This document shows, piece by piece, positions 1 through 7,533 of a stretch of DNA of 10,597 nucleotides. The notes below the pieces were generated by a model. That model searched no databases, was not told the origin of the DNA, and was given only the letters and a program-made list of their open reading frames with translations. The stretch covers positions 1-10,597 of the forward strand of contig CAITQY010000735.1 of NCBI GenBank assembly GCA_903894655.1, read 5' to 3'. This DNA comes from an uncultured Gemmatimonadota bacterium. Lineage in GTDB: Bacteria; Gemmatimonadota; Gemmatimonadetes; Gemmatimonadales; Gemmatimonadaceae. Numbering within the stretch: position 1 is the first letter of the stretch; the number at the start of each line of letters is the position of its first letter. Both the position numbers and the translations under genes were made by a program.

Positions 1-514
1 CAGTCACGACGTCCGTGGCCAACGCGAGCCCCGCCGTCTGCGTGGTGTGCGCGCCCGCGCCCACGAGCAGGAAGGCGAGCGCCGTGCCAGCGTGGCCAAT
101 CCACGACGGCCCGACGCGGGGGCCATCGGAGAGCACGAGCAAGGCGAACGGCATGATCGACAAGCCAGCGAACTGCAGCATGGTGCCGCCCCAGAGGAAC
201 GGCACGCGCTTCCAGCCCAGGATGCTCTTGTGGGTGTCCGACTTGAAGCCGATCAAGGCTCGGAACGGGGCAGCCAGCAACGGAATGGCCAGCATGATCG
301 CGACCAGTGACGCCGGTACCCGCAGCTCGAGAATCATGACGCGGTTCAACGTGCCGACGAACAGTGTCTGCACCATGCCCACGGAGAGCTGGAACAGGGA
401 CAGGCGCAACAGTCGGCTTAACGGCATCTCCGCGGTTGCGACATCCGCGAACGGCATAAACCGCGTGCCGAGCGTCAGCCACACGCGAACAGAGACCCCA
501 GGCTTCGGTGCCAT
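1..514 (-). CDS. PucC/LhaA-family (BCD family, MFS-type) light-harvesting assembly transporter, N-terminal part (partial)
   Basis: An open frame begins at the ATG at 514 and runs off the left edge after 171 codons with no stop. It starts MAPKPGVSVRVWLTLGTRFM and continues with family hallmarks: LFVGTLNRVMILEL (51-64), APFRALIGFKSDTHKS (82-97, a loop like MFS motif A), GWKRVPFLWGGTMLQFAGL (100-118) and GAGAHTTQTAGLALATD (152-168). At least four hydrophobic helices are visible (about 38-56, 66-84, 104-128 and 143-165). Members of this family (PucC, LhaA, Bch2) assist assembly of light-harvesting or reaction-centre complexes, perhaps by moving bacteriochlorophyll. Standard cluster order after bchM suggests LhaA, but the part visible cannot separate LhaA from PucC. 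No strong ribosome binding site precedes the ATG; the 5-base distance from acsF implies coupling. Confidence 0.9.
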   Translation of the reverse strand, partial: MAPKPGVSVRVWLTLGTRFMPFADVATAEMPLSRLLRLSLFQLSVGMVQTLFVGTLNRVMILELRVPASLVAIMLAIPLLAAPFRALIGFKSDTHKSILGWKRVPFLWGGTMLQFAGLSIMPFALLVLSDGPRVGPSWIGHAGTALAFLLVGAGAHTTQTAGLALATDVVT

Positions 515-519
515 CGGCG

Positions 520-1605
520 CTACCAGACGGGCTGCATACGGACATCCGCCGGCAACGCCTGGCGATGCGGCGTGCGGAGGAACAGCTGCACGAACGTCAG
601 CGCGTTGGCGGCCTTCAGCAACACGACCTTCACGCCCGACAGGAATCCGCCAGCCGCTTCATGCTTCCGCATGGCGTCCGTGTTCCTCCACATCCGATCC
701 ATCAACGCCCAGAACTCCTCGCTCTCGGTGTCGATCGTGTCCGGAAACACTTGCCGGCAGATCAGGTTCGTGAGCGTGATGACGCGCCGATCGTAGTCGT
801 CCACGTCAATCCCCATGTACCCGAAAAACGGCGCGCGCGCATGATCGCGCACGTACATCGTGCAGAACACGGCCAACAGGAAAAACCGAATCCAGAGCTT
901 GTTCCGCCCTTCCAACAGTTCCGGATTGGAGCGCATCAACACCGCGAACGCCTCGCCGTGACGGAACTCGTCGAGACACCAGTTCTCGAACCACTTGAAG
1001 ATCGGGTGGAACCGCTTGTCGGGTTGCTTTTCGAAGTTGCGGAAGATCGTCACATACCGCGCGTACCCGATCTTCTCGGACAGATACGTGGCGTAGTAGA
1101 TGAACTTCGGCTGAAAGAACGTGTACTTCTTGGCCTTCGTGAGGAAGCTGAGATCCACCGCCACGTCGAAGTCGTTGAGCGTGTGGTTGATGAATCCCGC
1201 GTGTCGCCCTTCGTCACGGCTCATGAAGCCGAACAGCTCACGCACCTCGGGGTTCTTGATCCGCTTCTTGATTTCCGCATAGAGAATGCAGCCGCTGAAT
1301 TCGGCGGTGACCGACGACACCAGGAACTCGATGAACTGCTCGCGCAGCGTCGGGTCCATAGACGCGAAGTCGGCATCGAACTCTTCGTTGCGCTTGAAGT
1401 GGTTCTTGTTGGGATCGCGACGGAACTCAGCAAGAATGTCGTCCCACATCTGCTGGTGTTCCGGCTTGATGCGGAGCGCGTCGATCTTGGCAAAATCCGT
1501 GGTATAAAACCGCGGATTCAGCATGGCGTCCTGCTGGGCGTTCTTGGTGCTGTCGTTCACGTTGTCGTACGCGCGAACGGGCAACTCAGTGGCGGTCGGG
1601 TACAT
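520..1605 (-). CDS. acsF: Aerobic Mg-protoporphyrin IX monomethyl ester oxidative cyclase (di-iron)
   Basis: AcsF (361 residues, typical length) is the O2-dependent cyclase that forms the isocyclic fifth ring, converting Mg-protoporphyrin IX monomethyl ester into protochlorophyllide. It belongs to the ferritin-like di-iron oxidases. The expected carboxylate and histidine ligands are visible: Glu102 (in TAEFSGCILYA), Glu132 and His135 (SRDEGRHAGF), Glu177 (YLSEKIGY), and Glu213 and His216 (CLDEFRHGEAF). The two ExxH motifs are 81 residues apart. The ATG at 1605 gives the normal N-terminus. The product feeds directly into the BchLNB reductase encoded in the same operon. Presence of AcsF indicates pigment synthesis under oxygen; the anaerobic cyclase BchE is not in this window. 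A PucC/LhaA-family gene starts 5 bases after the stop. Confidence 0.97.
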   Translation of the reverse strand: MYPTATELPVRAYDNVNDSTKNAQQDAMLNPRFYTTDFAKIDALRIKPEHQQMWDDILAEFRRDPNKNHFKRNEEFDADFASMDPTLREQFIEFLVSSVTAEFSGCILYAEIKKRIKNPEVRELFGFMSRDEGRHAGFINHTLNDFDVAVDLSFLTKAKKYTFFQPKFIYYATYLSEKIGYARYVTIFRNFEKQPDKRFHPIFKWFENWCLDEFRHGEAFAVLMRSNPELLEGRNKLWIRFFLLAVFCTMYVRDHARAPFFGYMGIDVDDYDRRVITLTNLICRQVFPDTIDTESEEFWALMDRMWRNTDAMRKHEAAGGFLSGVKVVLLKAANALTFVQLFLRTPHRQALPADVRMQPVW

Positions 1606-1618
1606 AGGTGGTGTGTCT

Positions 1619-1625
1619 CTCCTCA
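1619..1625 (-). promoter_or_regulatory. Ribosome binding site of acsF fused to the upstream stop codon
   Basis: The minus strand reads TGAGGAG: the TGA (1625-1623) ends the small upstream gene and AGGAG (1623-1619) is a Shine-Dalgarno core. It lies 13 bases before the acsF ATG at 1605, longer than the usual spacing, so initiation may be modest or depend on coupling. Confidence 0.55.
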
Positions 1626-1955
1626 GCCTTCGAAGCCGACGTCATACAGTTCATACAGTTCCGTGCCGCCGGTCAGCTTCACGAACTGGCGACGCAACCA
1701 ACTGGCGCGCTGTACCGTCGCCCGTGAGGCGTAGGTACGCTGCGTCCCGAAGGGAATGTGCGTCGGTGCGTTGTGGACCAGTACCTGGTCGCCCGGGTCG
1801 ACCTCGACGCCATCCAGATCGACGTGCGCATGGAAGTGGTCGTGCGTCGACTCGAGGTCGATCGTGCACGCGACCTCCACCCGCCGGCGCATGACGAACC
1901 ACGCACCGGCGCCGGCGACTCCAACTCCCGCGATCATCCAACCCATACCATCCAT
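1623..1955 (-). CDS. Small membrane-anchored photosynthesis-cluster protein upstream of acsF (possible BciE-type cyclase accessory subunit)
   Basis: This gene encodes 110 residues. A hydrophobic segment at about residues 5-21 (GWMIAGVGVAGAGAWFVM) is followed by Arg-Arg-Arg, which predicts a single membrane anchor with the C-terminal domain in the cytoplasm. The soluble part has a histidine cluster (THDHFHAHVDLDG, near 39-51), a stretch VLVHNAPTHIPFG, and an ending TELYELYDVGFEG. I recall similar unnamed proteins of about 100 residues beside acsF in purple-bacterial photosynthesis clusters. In alphaproteobacteria a small protein, BciE, is needed for activity of the AcsF cyclase. Position next to acsF makes a similar role a reasonable guess, but I cannot confirm homology. 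Its TGA stop overlaps the acsF ribosome binding site, so the two are probably translated together. That it is a real gene is well supported by tight spacing, a ribosome binding site and sensible composition; its function is inference. Confidence 0.85.
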   Translation of the reverse strand: MDGMGWMIAGVGVAGAGAWFVMRRRVEVACTIDLESTHDHFHAHVDLDGVEVDPGDQVLVHNAPTHIPFGTQRTYASRATVQRASWLRRQFVKLTGGTELYELYDVGFEG

Positions 1956-1963
1956 CACGTTGA

Positions 1964-1968
1964 TCCTT
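1964..1968 (-). promoter_or_regulatory. Ribosome binding site of the small gene upstream of acsF
   Basis: AAGGA on the minus strand lies 8 bases before an ATG at 1955 and 5 bases before an adjacent in-frame GTG at 1958. The spacing favours the ATG. Confidence 0.6.
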
Positions 1969-1982
1969 GAAAACGGTAGGCG

Positions 1983-2786
1983 TCAGCGCCGCGAGGGGGT
2001 GCTGATCCGCAGCGAGCTGTGATGCAAGGCGATGGCCATAGAGCGGTAAAACCCGCGTTCTATCAGCCGCGTTCCAACCATACCCCATGTATCGAGCACT
2101 GGCGAGCCCAAGAGCGCCGTTCTGAACGCCCGCTCGGAGACAGGAACGATCGCCGGCGCGCGATCCGATTTCGGGAACAGGCGCCCGATGGCGCGCATGG
2201 CCACCAGCATGGGCGTCCCCGGCACCACCGTGATCAGCATCTTCTCGCGGACCCGCGGCGCCAGCGCCCCGAGGGCGGCCACCAAATCCGGCAAATCGTA
2301 GTGGATCAGAGAGTCCATCGCGACCACATGGTCGAACTCGCCAAGGGCGGGATCGAGCATGTCCCCCGACCGGAAATCGATCTCCACCCCTTCGGCCTCG
2401 GCGCGTTCGCGCGCGTGATCCACCAGCGTGGGCGACAGGTCGATCGCCACCACCTCGGCACCGCGCTTTGCCAGATCGATCGCCAACGTGCCGGTCCCAC
2501 AGCCCGCGTCCAGAATCCGCACGCCATGCAGGTCCGGCGCCATCCACCGGAGGAGCGTCCCCCGCATCTGATCGCGGCCGGCCCGGACCGTGGCGCGGAT
2601 GCGAGACACCGGTGCATCCGAGGTCAGCGTTTTCCAAGCGGCCGAGGCCGTGCGGTCAAAGTATTCCCCGATCCAGGCCCGCCGCTCGAGGTACGACACC
2701 GATGTGGCGTGCGAACCCCCAGGCGACGTTCCATCGAACGACGGACCCGGATTCGTGGAAACTTCAGGAGAGACATGCGTGGCCAT
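1983..2786 (-). CDS. bchM: Magnesium protoporphyrin IX O-methyltransferase
   Basis: BchM (267 residues) transfers a methyl group from S-adenosylmethionine to the 13-propionate of Mg-protoporphyrin IX, producing the substrate of AcsF. The S-adenosylmethionine-binding motif I is LDAGCGTGT (92-100, in the run VRILDAGCGTG), followed by an acidic strand-end motif VVAIDLS near 112-118. The stretch ending in TSDAPVSRIRATVRAGRDQM (55-74) is typical of BchM. The N-terminus carries about 30 extra Ser/Pro/Gly/Thr-rich residues before the conserved SYLERRAWIGEYFDRTA, so the real start could be later, for example a GTG at 2699. The ATG at 2786 is preferred because it overlaps the bchL stop as TGATG. The ribosome binding site is weak, so translation probably depends on coupling. 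The next gene follows after 27 bases. Confidence 0.95.
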   Translation of the reverse strand: MATHVSPEVSTNPGPSFDGTSPGGSHATSVSYLERRAWIGEYFDRTASAAWKTLTSDAPVSRIRATVRAGRDQMRGTLLRWMAPDLHGVRILDAGCGTGTLAIDLAKRGAEVVAIDLSPTLVDHARERAEAEGVEIDFRSGDMLDPALGEFDHVVAMDSLIHYDLPDLVAALGALAPRVREKMLITVVPGTPMLVAMRAIGRLFPKSDRAPAIVPVSERAFRTALLGSPVLDTWGMVGTRLIERGFYRSMAIALHHSSLRISTPSRR

Positions 2787-3682
2787 CAGTCCAATCCCAG
2801 CAGGTCGAAGATTTCGCGATCTTTGAGTGGATTCGCTGGCAACGGGACCACATCATCGAGCATGCGCGAGGCGAGCAGCATGTATTGCTCCTGCGCGGCG
2901 ATCACTTCGGGGGAGTCTTCCATCTCGAAAATCGTGCACTTCTTCAGGCGACTGCGACGGATCGCGTCGATATCCTGAAAGTGTGCCATGGTCTTGAGCC
3001 CAACGGCCGCGTTGAAGCGGTCGATCTCGTTCGTGTCCTTCGAGCGGTTCGCGACCACGCCGCCGAGCCGCACCTTGTAGTTCTTCGACTTCGCTTGAAT
3101 GGCGGCAATGATCCGATTCATGGCAAAAATCGAATCGAAGTCGTTGGCCGTGACGATCAGGCAGTAATGCGCATGCTGCAGCGGTGCGGCGAAACCGCCA
3201 CACACGACGTCGCCCAGCACGTCGAAGATCACCACGTCGGTGTCTTCCAGCAGATGATGCTCCTTGAGCAGTTTCACCGTTTGGCCGGTGACGTACCCGC
3301 CGCAACCGGTGCCGGCCGGCGGACCGCCCGCTTCGATACACTGCACGCCGTTGTACCCCTCGAACATGAAATCCTCGGGGCGCAGCTCTTCGGAGTGGAA
3401 GTCGACCGATTCGAGCACGTCGATCACGGTCGGCACCATCTTCTTGGTGAGCGTGAATGTGGAATCGTGCTTCGGATCGCAGCCGATTTGCAGCACGCGC
3501 TTGCCCAGTCGCGAGAAGGCGGCCGACAGATTGGACGACGTCGTGCTCTTGCCGATGCCGCCCTTGCCGTACACGGCGATGACGAGCGCCCCGTCGATTT
3601 TGGTGCTCTCGTCCAGGTGCACCTGCAGGCTACCTTCGCCGTCGCCAACGGCATCGAGAATCGGCAATCGTGTTGCGGTCAT
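2786..3682 (-). CDS. bchL: Light-independent protochlorophyllide reductase iron-sulfur ATP-binding protein L
   Basis: BchL (298 residues, the normal length) is the NifH-like homodimeric ATPase that passes electrons to the BchN/BchB complex during protochlorophyllide reduction. The P-loop GKGGIGKST is at residues 39-47. The two cysteines that bridge the shared [4Fe-4S] cluster are Cys127 (in GTGCGGYV) and Cys161 (in DVVCGGFAAPL), with switch II (DVLGDV) just before the second. The first 30 or so residues form the acidic leader that is usual in BchL and absent from NifH. The set of neighbours excludes nitrogenase (NifH) and the related BchX. The cluster is oxygen-labile in this family, which matters in an organism that also uses the O2-dependent cyclase. 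The TGA stop shares one base with the bchM ATG (TGATG). Confidence 0.98.
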   Translation of the reverse strand: MTATRLPILDAVGDGEGSLQVHLDESTKIDGALVIAVYGKGGIGKSTTSSNLSAAFSRLGKRVLQIGCDPKHDSTFTLTKKMVPTVIDVLESVDFHSEELRPEDFMFEGYNGVQCIEAGGPPAGTGCGGYVTGQTVKLLKEHHLLEDTDVVIFDVLGDVVCGGFAAPLQHAHYCLIVTANDFDSIFAMNRIIAAIQAKSKNYKVRLGGVVANRSKDTNEIDRFNAAVGLKTMAHFQDIDAIRRSRLKKCTIFEMEDSPEVIAAQEQYMLLASRMLDDVVPLPANPLKDREIFDLLGLD

Positions 3683-3689
3683 CGTGTCG

Positions 3690-3694
3690 CTCCT
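3690..3694 (-). promoter_or_regulatory. Ribosome binding site of bchL
   Basis: AGGAG on the minus strand ends 7 bases before the bchL ATG at 3682. It lies in the 25-base gap after the bchH stop and is the clearest Shine-Dalgarno in the window. It fits a need for ample BchL, the reductase component. Confidence 0.8.
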
Positions 3695-3707
3695 GTCGTA
3701 TGGCTAA

Positions 3708-6700
3708 TCATGCGTACACCCCCTCCAGACGGTCTTCGAGGTCCGCTGCCGCATTGCGCAGCGCCTCGAGTGTCGCTTCATCGGGGGACCAGAATCCACG
3801 GTCGTTCGCTTCCAACAGACGTTGTGCCAGCCCCGAGGCGGCGTCCGGATTGGCCTGCGCGAGACGATCGCGCATGGCATCGTCGAGCACAAACGTCTTC
3901 GTCGCTTCGGCGTACACCCACTCCGGCACGGCACCCTTCCCGCCCGTGGCCGACCATCCAAACGTCGTGATGACGTGCCCGGCGATATTGCGGGCGCCTT
4001 CGTAGCCGTACTCGAGCTGACTCTCGTACCACCGCGGATTGAGCAATTTGGTGCGCGATTCGAGCTCGACCTGTTCGGTCAGCGTGCGCACCTTGCCCTG
4101 CGCGTTGTTGTAGTCGCCCACATACACCGCCGGCGCTTCACCACCACGCTGCTGCGCGATCACGCGCGTCATGCCACCCAGCGACTCTACGTACTGATCG
4201 ATATCGGTGGCGCCGAGGTCGACCGAGTCGAGCCCTTGGAAGGACAGGGTGGCCTGCCCCAACGCCCGCTTCATCAGCGCCGGCTGGCACGACGGACGAC
4301 CATCGGTGCCATAGGCGAAACCCTTTCGCTGCACAAACAGATCGGCCAGATCGTCTTCCTTCTCCCACTTGCCGGTGTCGATCAGCAGGTTGACGTTCGA
4401 GCCGTACGCCCCGTCGGCGTTGGAGAACACGCGCAACGCAGCGGTGGCCAGATCACATCCCGTCTCCTGCATCGTCTCGAGCGCGTGCTTGCGAATGAAG
4501 TTCTGCGAGGGGTCTTCATCGGCCTGCGCACAGATCAGTGCGGCCTCGGCGAGTAGCTTCACCTGCAACGGCAACAGGTCGCGGAAGATGCCCGACAACG
4601 TGACCACCACATCGACCCGTGGGCGCCCGAGCGACGACAGCGGCAGCAGACGCGCCCCCGTGAGACGGCCCACCGCGTCGAAGCGCGGCACGACCCCCAT
4701 CAGCGACATCACCTGCGCCAGCGGCGTCCCCTCGCTCTTCATGTTGTCTGTGCCCCAAAGCACGACGGCCACCGACTCCGGCAACGCGCCGTTATCGGCG
4801 ACGTAGCGCGCCAACAGCTGCTCCGCGCGCACGCGACCTTCGAGCATGGCCACCGCACTCGGCACCCGATACGGATCGAAGCCGTAGATATTACGTCCCG
4901 TGGGCAGGACCTGCGGATTGCGCAGCAAGTCGCCACCGGGCGCCGGCGACACGTACCGCGCGTCGAGCGCCCGGAGAATGCCGGCCACTTCGCGATCTTC
5001 GCTGAGCGAGGCGTCGAATCCGCTCAGTGCCTCGAGGTGTTGCTGCAACGCGCGTTCGTCGGCGATGCGCAGCCCCTGCTCCTTCGCCGAACCGATCGCC
5101 GCGCGCATCGCGGTGCGGACGTCCTTGCCGTCAACGAGCGAGCGCACCGTGGCGCGCACCACCTGCTCCACCACTTGCAGCGTGTCGTCGGACGCCGGTC
5201 GTGCGCTTACGCCGACCACGATCGTGTCGCCGATCGGCGGCAGCTCCAACTCCGGACGACCCGAGCGCGCCATCTCCACCAGCACACCGGCCCGCGCATC
5301 GGGCGTCATCGGCTCCCCGACTACGTGGAGACCCATGGGGATGAGTTCGTACTCAAGCTCCAGCAACCGATCACGGAGCGTCGTAATCCGCGCATCCGCT
5401 TCACCCGCCGTCCACGCCGGCTCGGCGTCGGCCAACTCCACGGCGGCCGCTTGCTGTTGGATCAGCTCGCGCAAGGACGAAGCCTCACCGGCTTTCGTCT
5501 GATCGAGCGCGCGCCACCGATCGAGCGTGCTCTTGAGATCGAGCAGGCCGCGATACAAGCCAGCGTTCGCAACGGGCGGCGTGAGATAGGAGACCAGCGT
5601 GGCGTTGCCGCGGCGCTTGGCCAGCGTGCCTTCGGACGAGTTGTTCGACGCGTAGAGATACACGTTCGGCGCATCGCCAATCAGACGATCGGGCCAGCAG
5701 CGGTCGTCGAGACCCGACTGCTTGCCGGGCATGAACTCGAGTGCGCCGTGCGTGCCGAAGTGCAGAATCGCATCGGCCGCAAAGTCCTCACGCAGCCAGC
5801 GGTAGAACGCACTGAAGGCGTGCGTGGGCGAGAAGCCGCCTTCGAAAAGCAGCCGCATGGGATCGCCTTCCCACCCGAACGACGGCTGCACGCCGATGAA
5901 CACGTTCCCGAGTTGCAGACCCATCACCTGAATCGACTGTCCGTCGGACAGCTGACGCCCCGGTGCAGGGCCCCATGTTTTCTCGATCTCGGCCAGGTAC
6001 GGCTCACGGCGCACATGGTCGTCCGTGCGGATCGTGGTGTGCACATTCGCTGGCGCGCCATAGCGCTCGCGATTGCCACCCGTGAGACGCTCACGCAGAT
6101 CGTCGGCGCTCGACGGCAACTCGACGGTGTATCCCTGTTCCTTGAGCGACGCGAGCACGCGCTGCATCGACGGGAACACGGCCAGATACGCGGCGCTGCC
6201 GGTGTTGCCCGCATTGGGCGGGAAATTGAACAGAATCAGCGCGATCTTGCGCTGCGCGCGATCCTTCCGGCGCAACGCCACCAGCTTCGACACGCGCTCG
6301 GCCACGCGGTCGATGCGCTCGGTAATCGGCTCAGATGCCGCCGCCTTGCCCGGCTGCGGTTCACCCTTTCCTCCGAACACGGTGGGCACGATGGCGCCGT
6401 CCAGCTCGGGAATGGCGATTTGCAGCGTGGCCTGCAGCGGATTCAGGCCGCGCGCATCGTTCCGCCACTCCTGAATGGTCTGGAACTCGAGCGTTTGCAG
6501 CGTGATGTACGGGACATCGAGCCCACGCAGCACTTCCTGCGCGGCCTCGGAGTTGTTGTACGCCGGACCACCCACCAGCGAGAAGCCGGTGAGATTGATC
6601 ATGGCATCGATCGTCGCCTGCCCCTTGCCATTCGTGAAGTACTTCGCAACGGCCGGCCGCGCATCGAGCGCGGAGGCGAACGCCGGCACCACACGCAATC

Positions 6701-7529
6701 CTTTGGCCTCAAGGGCCCGCACGACTGCCGCATAGTGCGCCACGTTGTCGGCCAGCAGATACGACCGGCCAACGAGCACACCCACCGTACCCAGCTCCGC
6801 GCCACGAAGCCGTGGCAGCTCCTCCAGTCGCTCGGCCATCCCGCGATTCGACAGCGCCGGATGCCACAGCCCAACTTCCGGATAGGCCTGCGGCTGTTGC
6901 GGATTGAGCTTGCCGCGCAGCGCCTTGCGCGGGCCGTCGGCATATCGATCGATGGCATACTTCACCATCTGCTCGATGTTCTCGGCGGTGCCGGCCAGCC
7001 AATACTGAATCAGCAGCAAGTAGGCGCGCACGTCCTGTGCGGTGCCCGGGATGAACTTGAGAATGGACGGCAGCGTGCGCAGCGCCGACATCTGCCGTTC
7101 GCCGCTCGACTTCCCGTCGCCGCGCGAGCCGCGCAGCTTCTTGAGCAGGTTGATCGGCGACAGCGGTGAGCGGGACTCTCCCCCGCTCATGTCGAATTTG
7201 CCGAGCTTCGTGCATTTCACGAGCTCCGGCGTGCACAGGGCGCAGAGCACCGCGTCGGCTGCATCGCGACGCGCCAGCACCGCCTCATACACGGCGTTCG
7301 CGTACTCTTCCTGAAAGAGCTGCGTGCACACCACGATGTTGGCCTGCGCGATGTCCTGGCGCGCGCGTTCGGCGGCGAGCGGATCGCTGCCGAAGTCGGC
7401 CGCCACATGCATCGTGATCGTGAGGCCGGGGATATCACGGACAAGCGCCGCGCCCGCGCGCTCGAAGGCATCAGCCAAGTGCGCGTCAAGCGTGGTGATC
7501 GCCACGCGAATCGGGATTGGCTTTGCCAT
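3708..7529 (-). CDS. bchH: Magnesium chelatase large subunit H (Mg-protoporphyrin-forming, porphyrin-binding)
   Basis: BchH (1273 residues from this start) binds protoporphyrin IX and, with the AAA+ subunits BchI and BchD (not in this window), inserts Mg2+ at the first committed step of bacteriochlorophyll synthesis. The N-terminal 160 or so residues, starting MAKPIPIRVAITTLDAHLAD, match the DUF3479-type domain found before the CobN/Mg-chelatase domain. The region near 175-260 contains the family stretch LKFIPGTAQDVRAYLLLIQY. A core motif, HFGTHGALEFMPGKQSG, starts at His590 and contains the conserved His and Glu residues of the class. The length fits the family (about 1200-1300). The start is uncertain: the ATG at 7529 has no clear ribosome binding site, while an in-frame ATG at 7544 would overlap the end of bchB by 11 bases and has a weak AAGG before it. 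The reading frame stays open further upstream to 7793, but that stretch is antisense-like noise over bchB. The gene ends 25 bases before bchL. Confidence 0.97.
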   Translation of the reverse strand: MAKPIPIRVAITTLDAHLADAFERAGAALVRDIPGLTITMHVAADFGSDPLAAERARQDIAQANIVVCTQLFQEEYANAVYEAVLARRDAADAVLCALCTPELVKCTKLGKFDMSGGESRSPLSPINLLKKLRGSRGDGKSSGERQMSALRTLPSILKFIPGTAQDVRAYLLLIQYWLAGTAENIEQMVKYAIDRYADGPRKALRGKLNPQQPQAYPEVGLWHPALSNRGMAERLEELPRLRGAELGTVGVLVGRSYLLADNVAHYAAVVRALEAKGLRVVPAFASALDARPAVAKYFTNGKGQATIDAMINLTGFSLVGGPAYNNSEAAQEVLRGLDVPYITLQTLEFQTIQEWRNDARGLNPLQATLQIAIPELDGAIVPTVFGGKGEPQPGKAAASEPITERIDRVAERVSKLVALRRKDRAQRKIALILFNFPPNAGNTGSAAYLAVFPSMQRVLASLKEQGYTVELPSSADDLRERLTGGNRERYGAPANVHTTIRTDDHVRREPYLAEIEKTWGPAPGRQLSDGQSIQVMGLQLGNVFIGVQPSFGWEGDPMRLLFEGGFSPTHAFSAFYRWLREDFAADAILHFGTHGALEFMPGKQSGLDDRCWPDRLIGDAPNVYLYASNNSSEGTLAKRRGNATLVSYLTPPVANAGLYRGLLDLKSTLDRWRALDQTKAGEASSLRELIQQQAAAVELADAEPAWTAGEADARITTLRDRLLELEYELIPMGLHVVGEPMTPDARAGVLVEMARSGRPELELPPIGDTIVVGVSARPASDDTLQVVEQVVRATVRSLVDGKDVRTAMRAAIGSAKEQGLRIADERALQQHLEALSGFDASLSEDREVAGILRALDARYVSPAPGGDLLRNPQVLPTGRNIYGFDPYRVPSAVAMLEGRVRAEQLLARYVADNGALPESVAVVLWGTDNMKSEGTPLAQVMSLMGVVPRFDAVGRLTGARLLPLSSLGRPRVDVVVTLSGIFRDLLPLQVKLLAEAALICAQADEDPSQNFIRKHALETMQETGCDLATAALRVFSNADGAYGSNVNLLIDTGKWEKEDDLADLFVQRKGFAYGTDGRPSCQPALMKRALGQATLSFQGLDSVDLGATDIDQYVESLGGMTRVIAQQRGGEAPAVYVGDYNNAQGKVRTLTEQVELESRTKLLNPRWYESQLEYGYEGARNIAGHVITTFGWSATGGKGAVPEWVYAEATKTFVLDDAMRDRLAQANPDAASGLAQRLLEANDRGFWSPDEATLEALRNAAADLEDRLEGVYA

Positions 7530-7533
7530 CGAA

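Noticed and set aside
508..1734. A 408-residue plus-strand open frame across acsF
   Set aside because: It is antisense to acsF and the small gene, with a composition typical of a shadow frame. AcsF carries all the metal-ligand motifs.
1651..2637. A 328-residue minus-strand frame overlapping bchM and the small gene
   Set aside because: It is in a different frame from BchM, which has a clear S-adenosylmethionine motif. The translation is Arg/Gly-rich shadow sequence.
2786..3682. Nitrogenase iron protein (NifH) or chlorophyllide reductase BchX instead of BchL
   Set aside because: The acidic leader before the P-loop and the adjacent bchN, bchB, bchH and bchM genes fit BchL. There is no nifDK or bchYZ nearby.
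3683..3707. Possible PpsR/CrtJ-type repressor site (TGT-N12-ACA) or promoter between bchH and bchL
   Set aside because: A TGT and an ACA are present around this gap, but their spacing is about 19 bases rather than 12, and the gap is only 25 bases with a ribosome binding site in it. I see no promoter here.
2468..3970. A 500-residue plus-strand open frame over bchM, bchL and the end of bchH
   Set aside because: It is antisense to three well-supported genes and has no recognisable domain.
5037..7169. A 710-residue open frame on the plus strand
   Set aside because: It lies entirely antisense to bchH, which has clear family motifs. Its translation is His/Arg-rich and resembles no protein I know; it is a by-product of GC-rich codon use.
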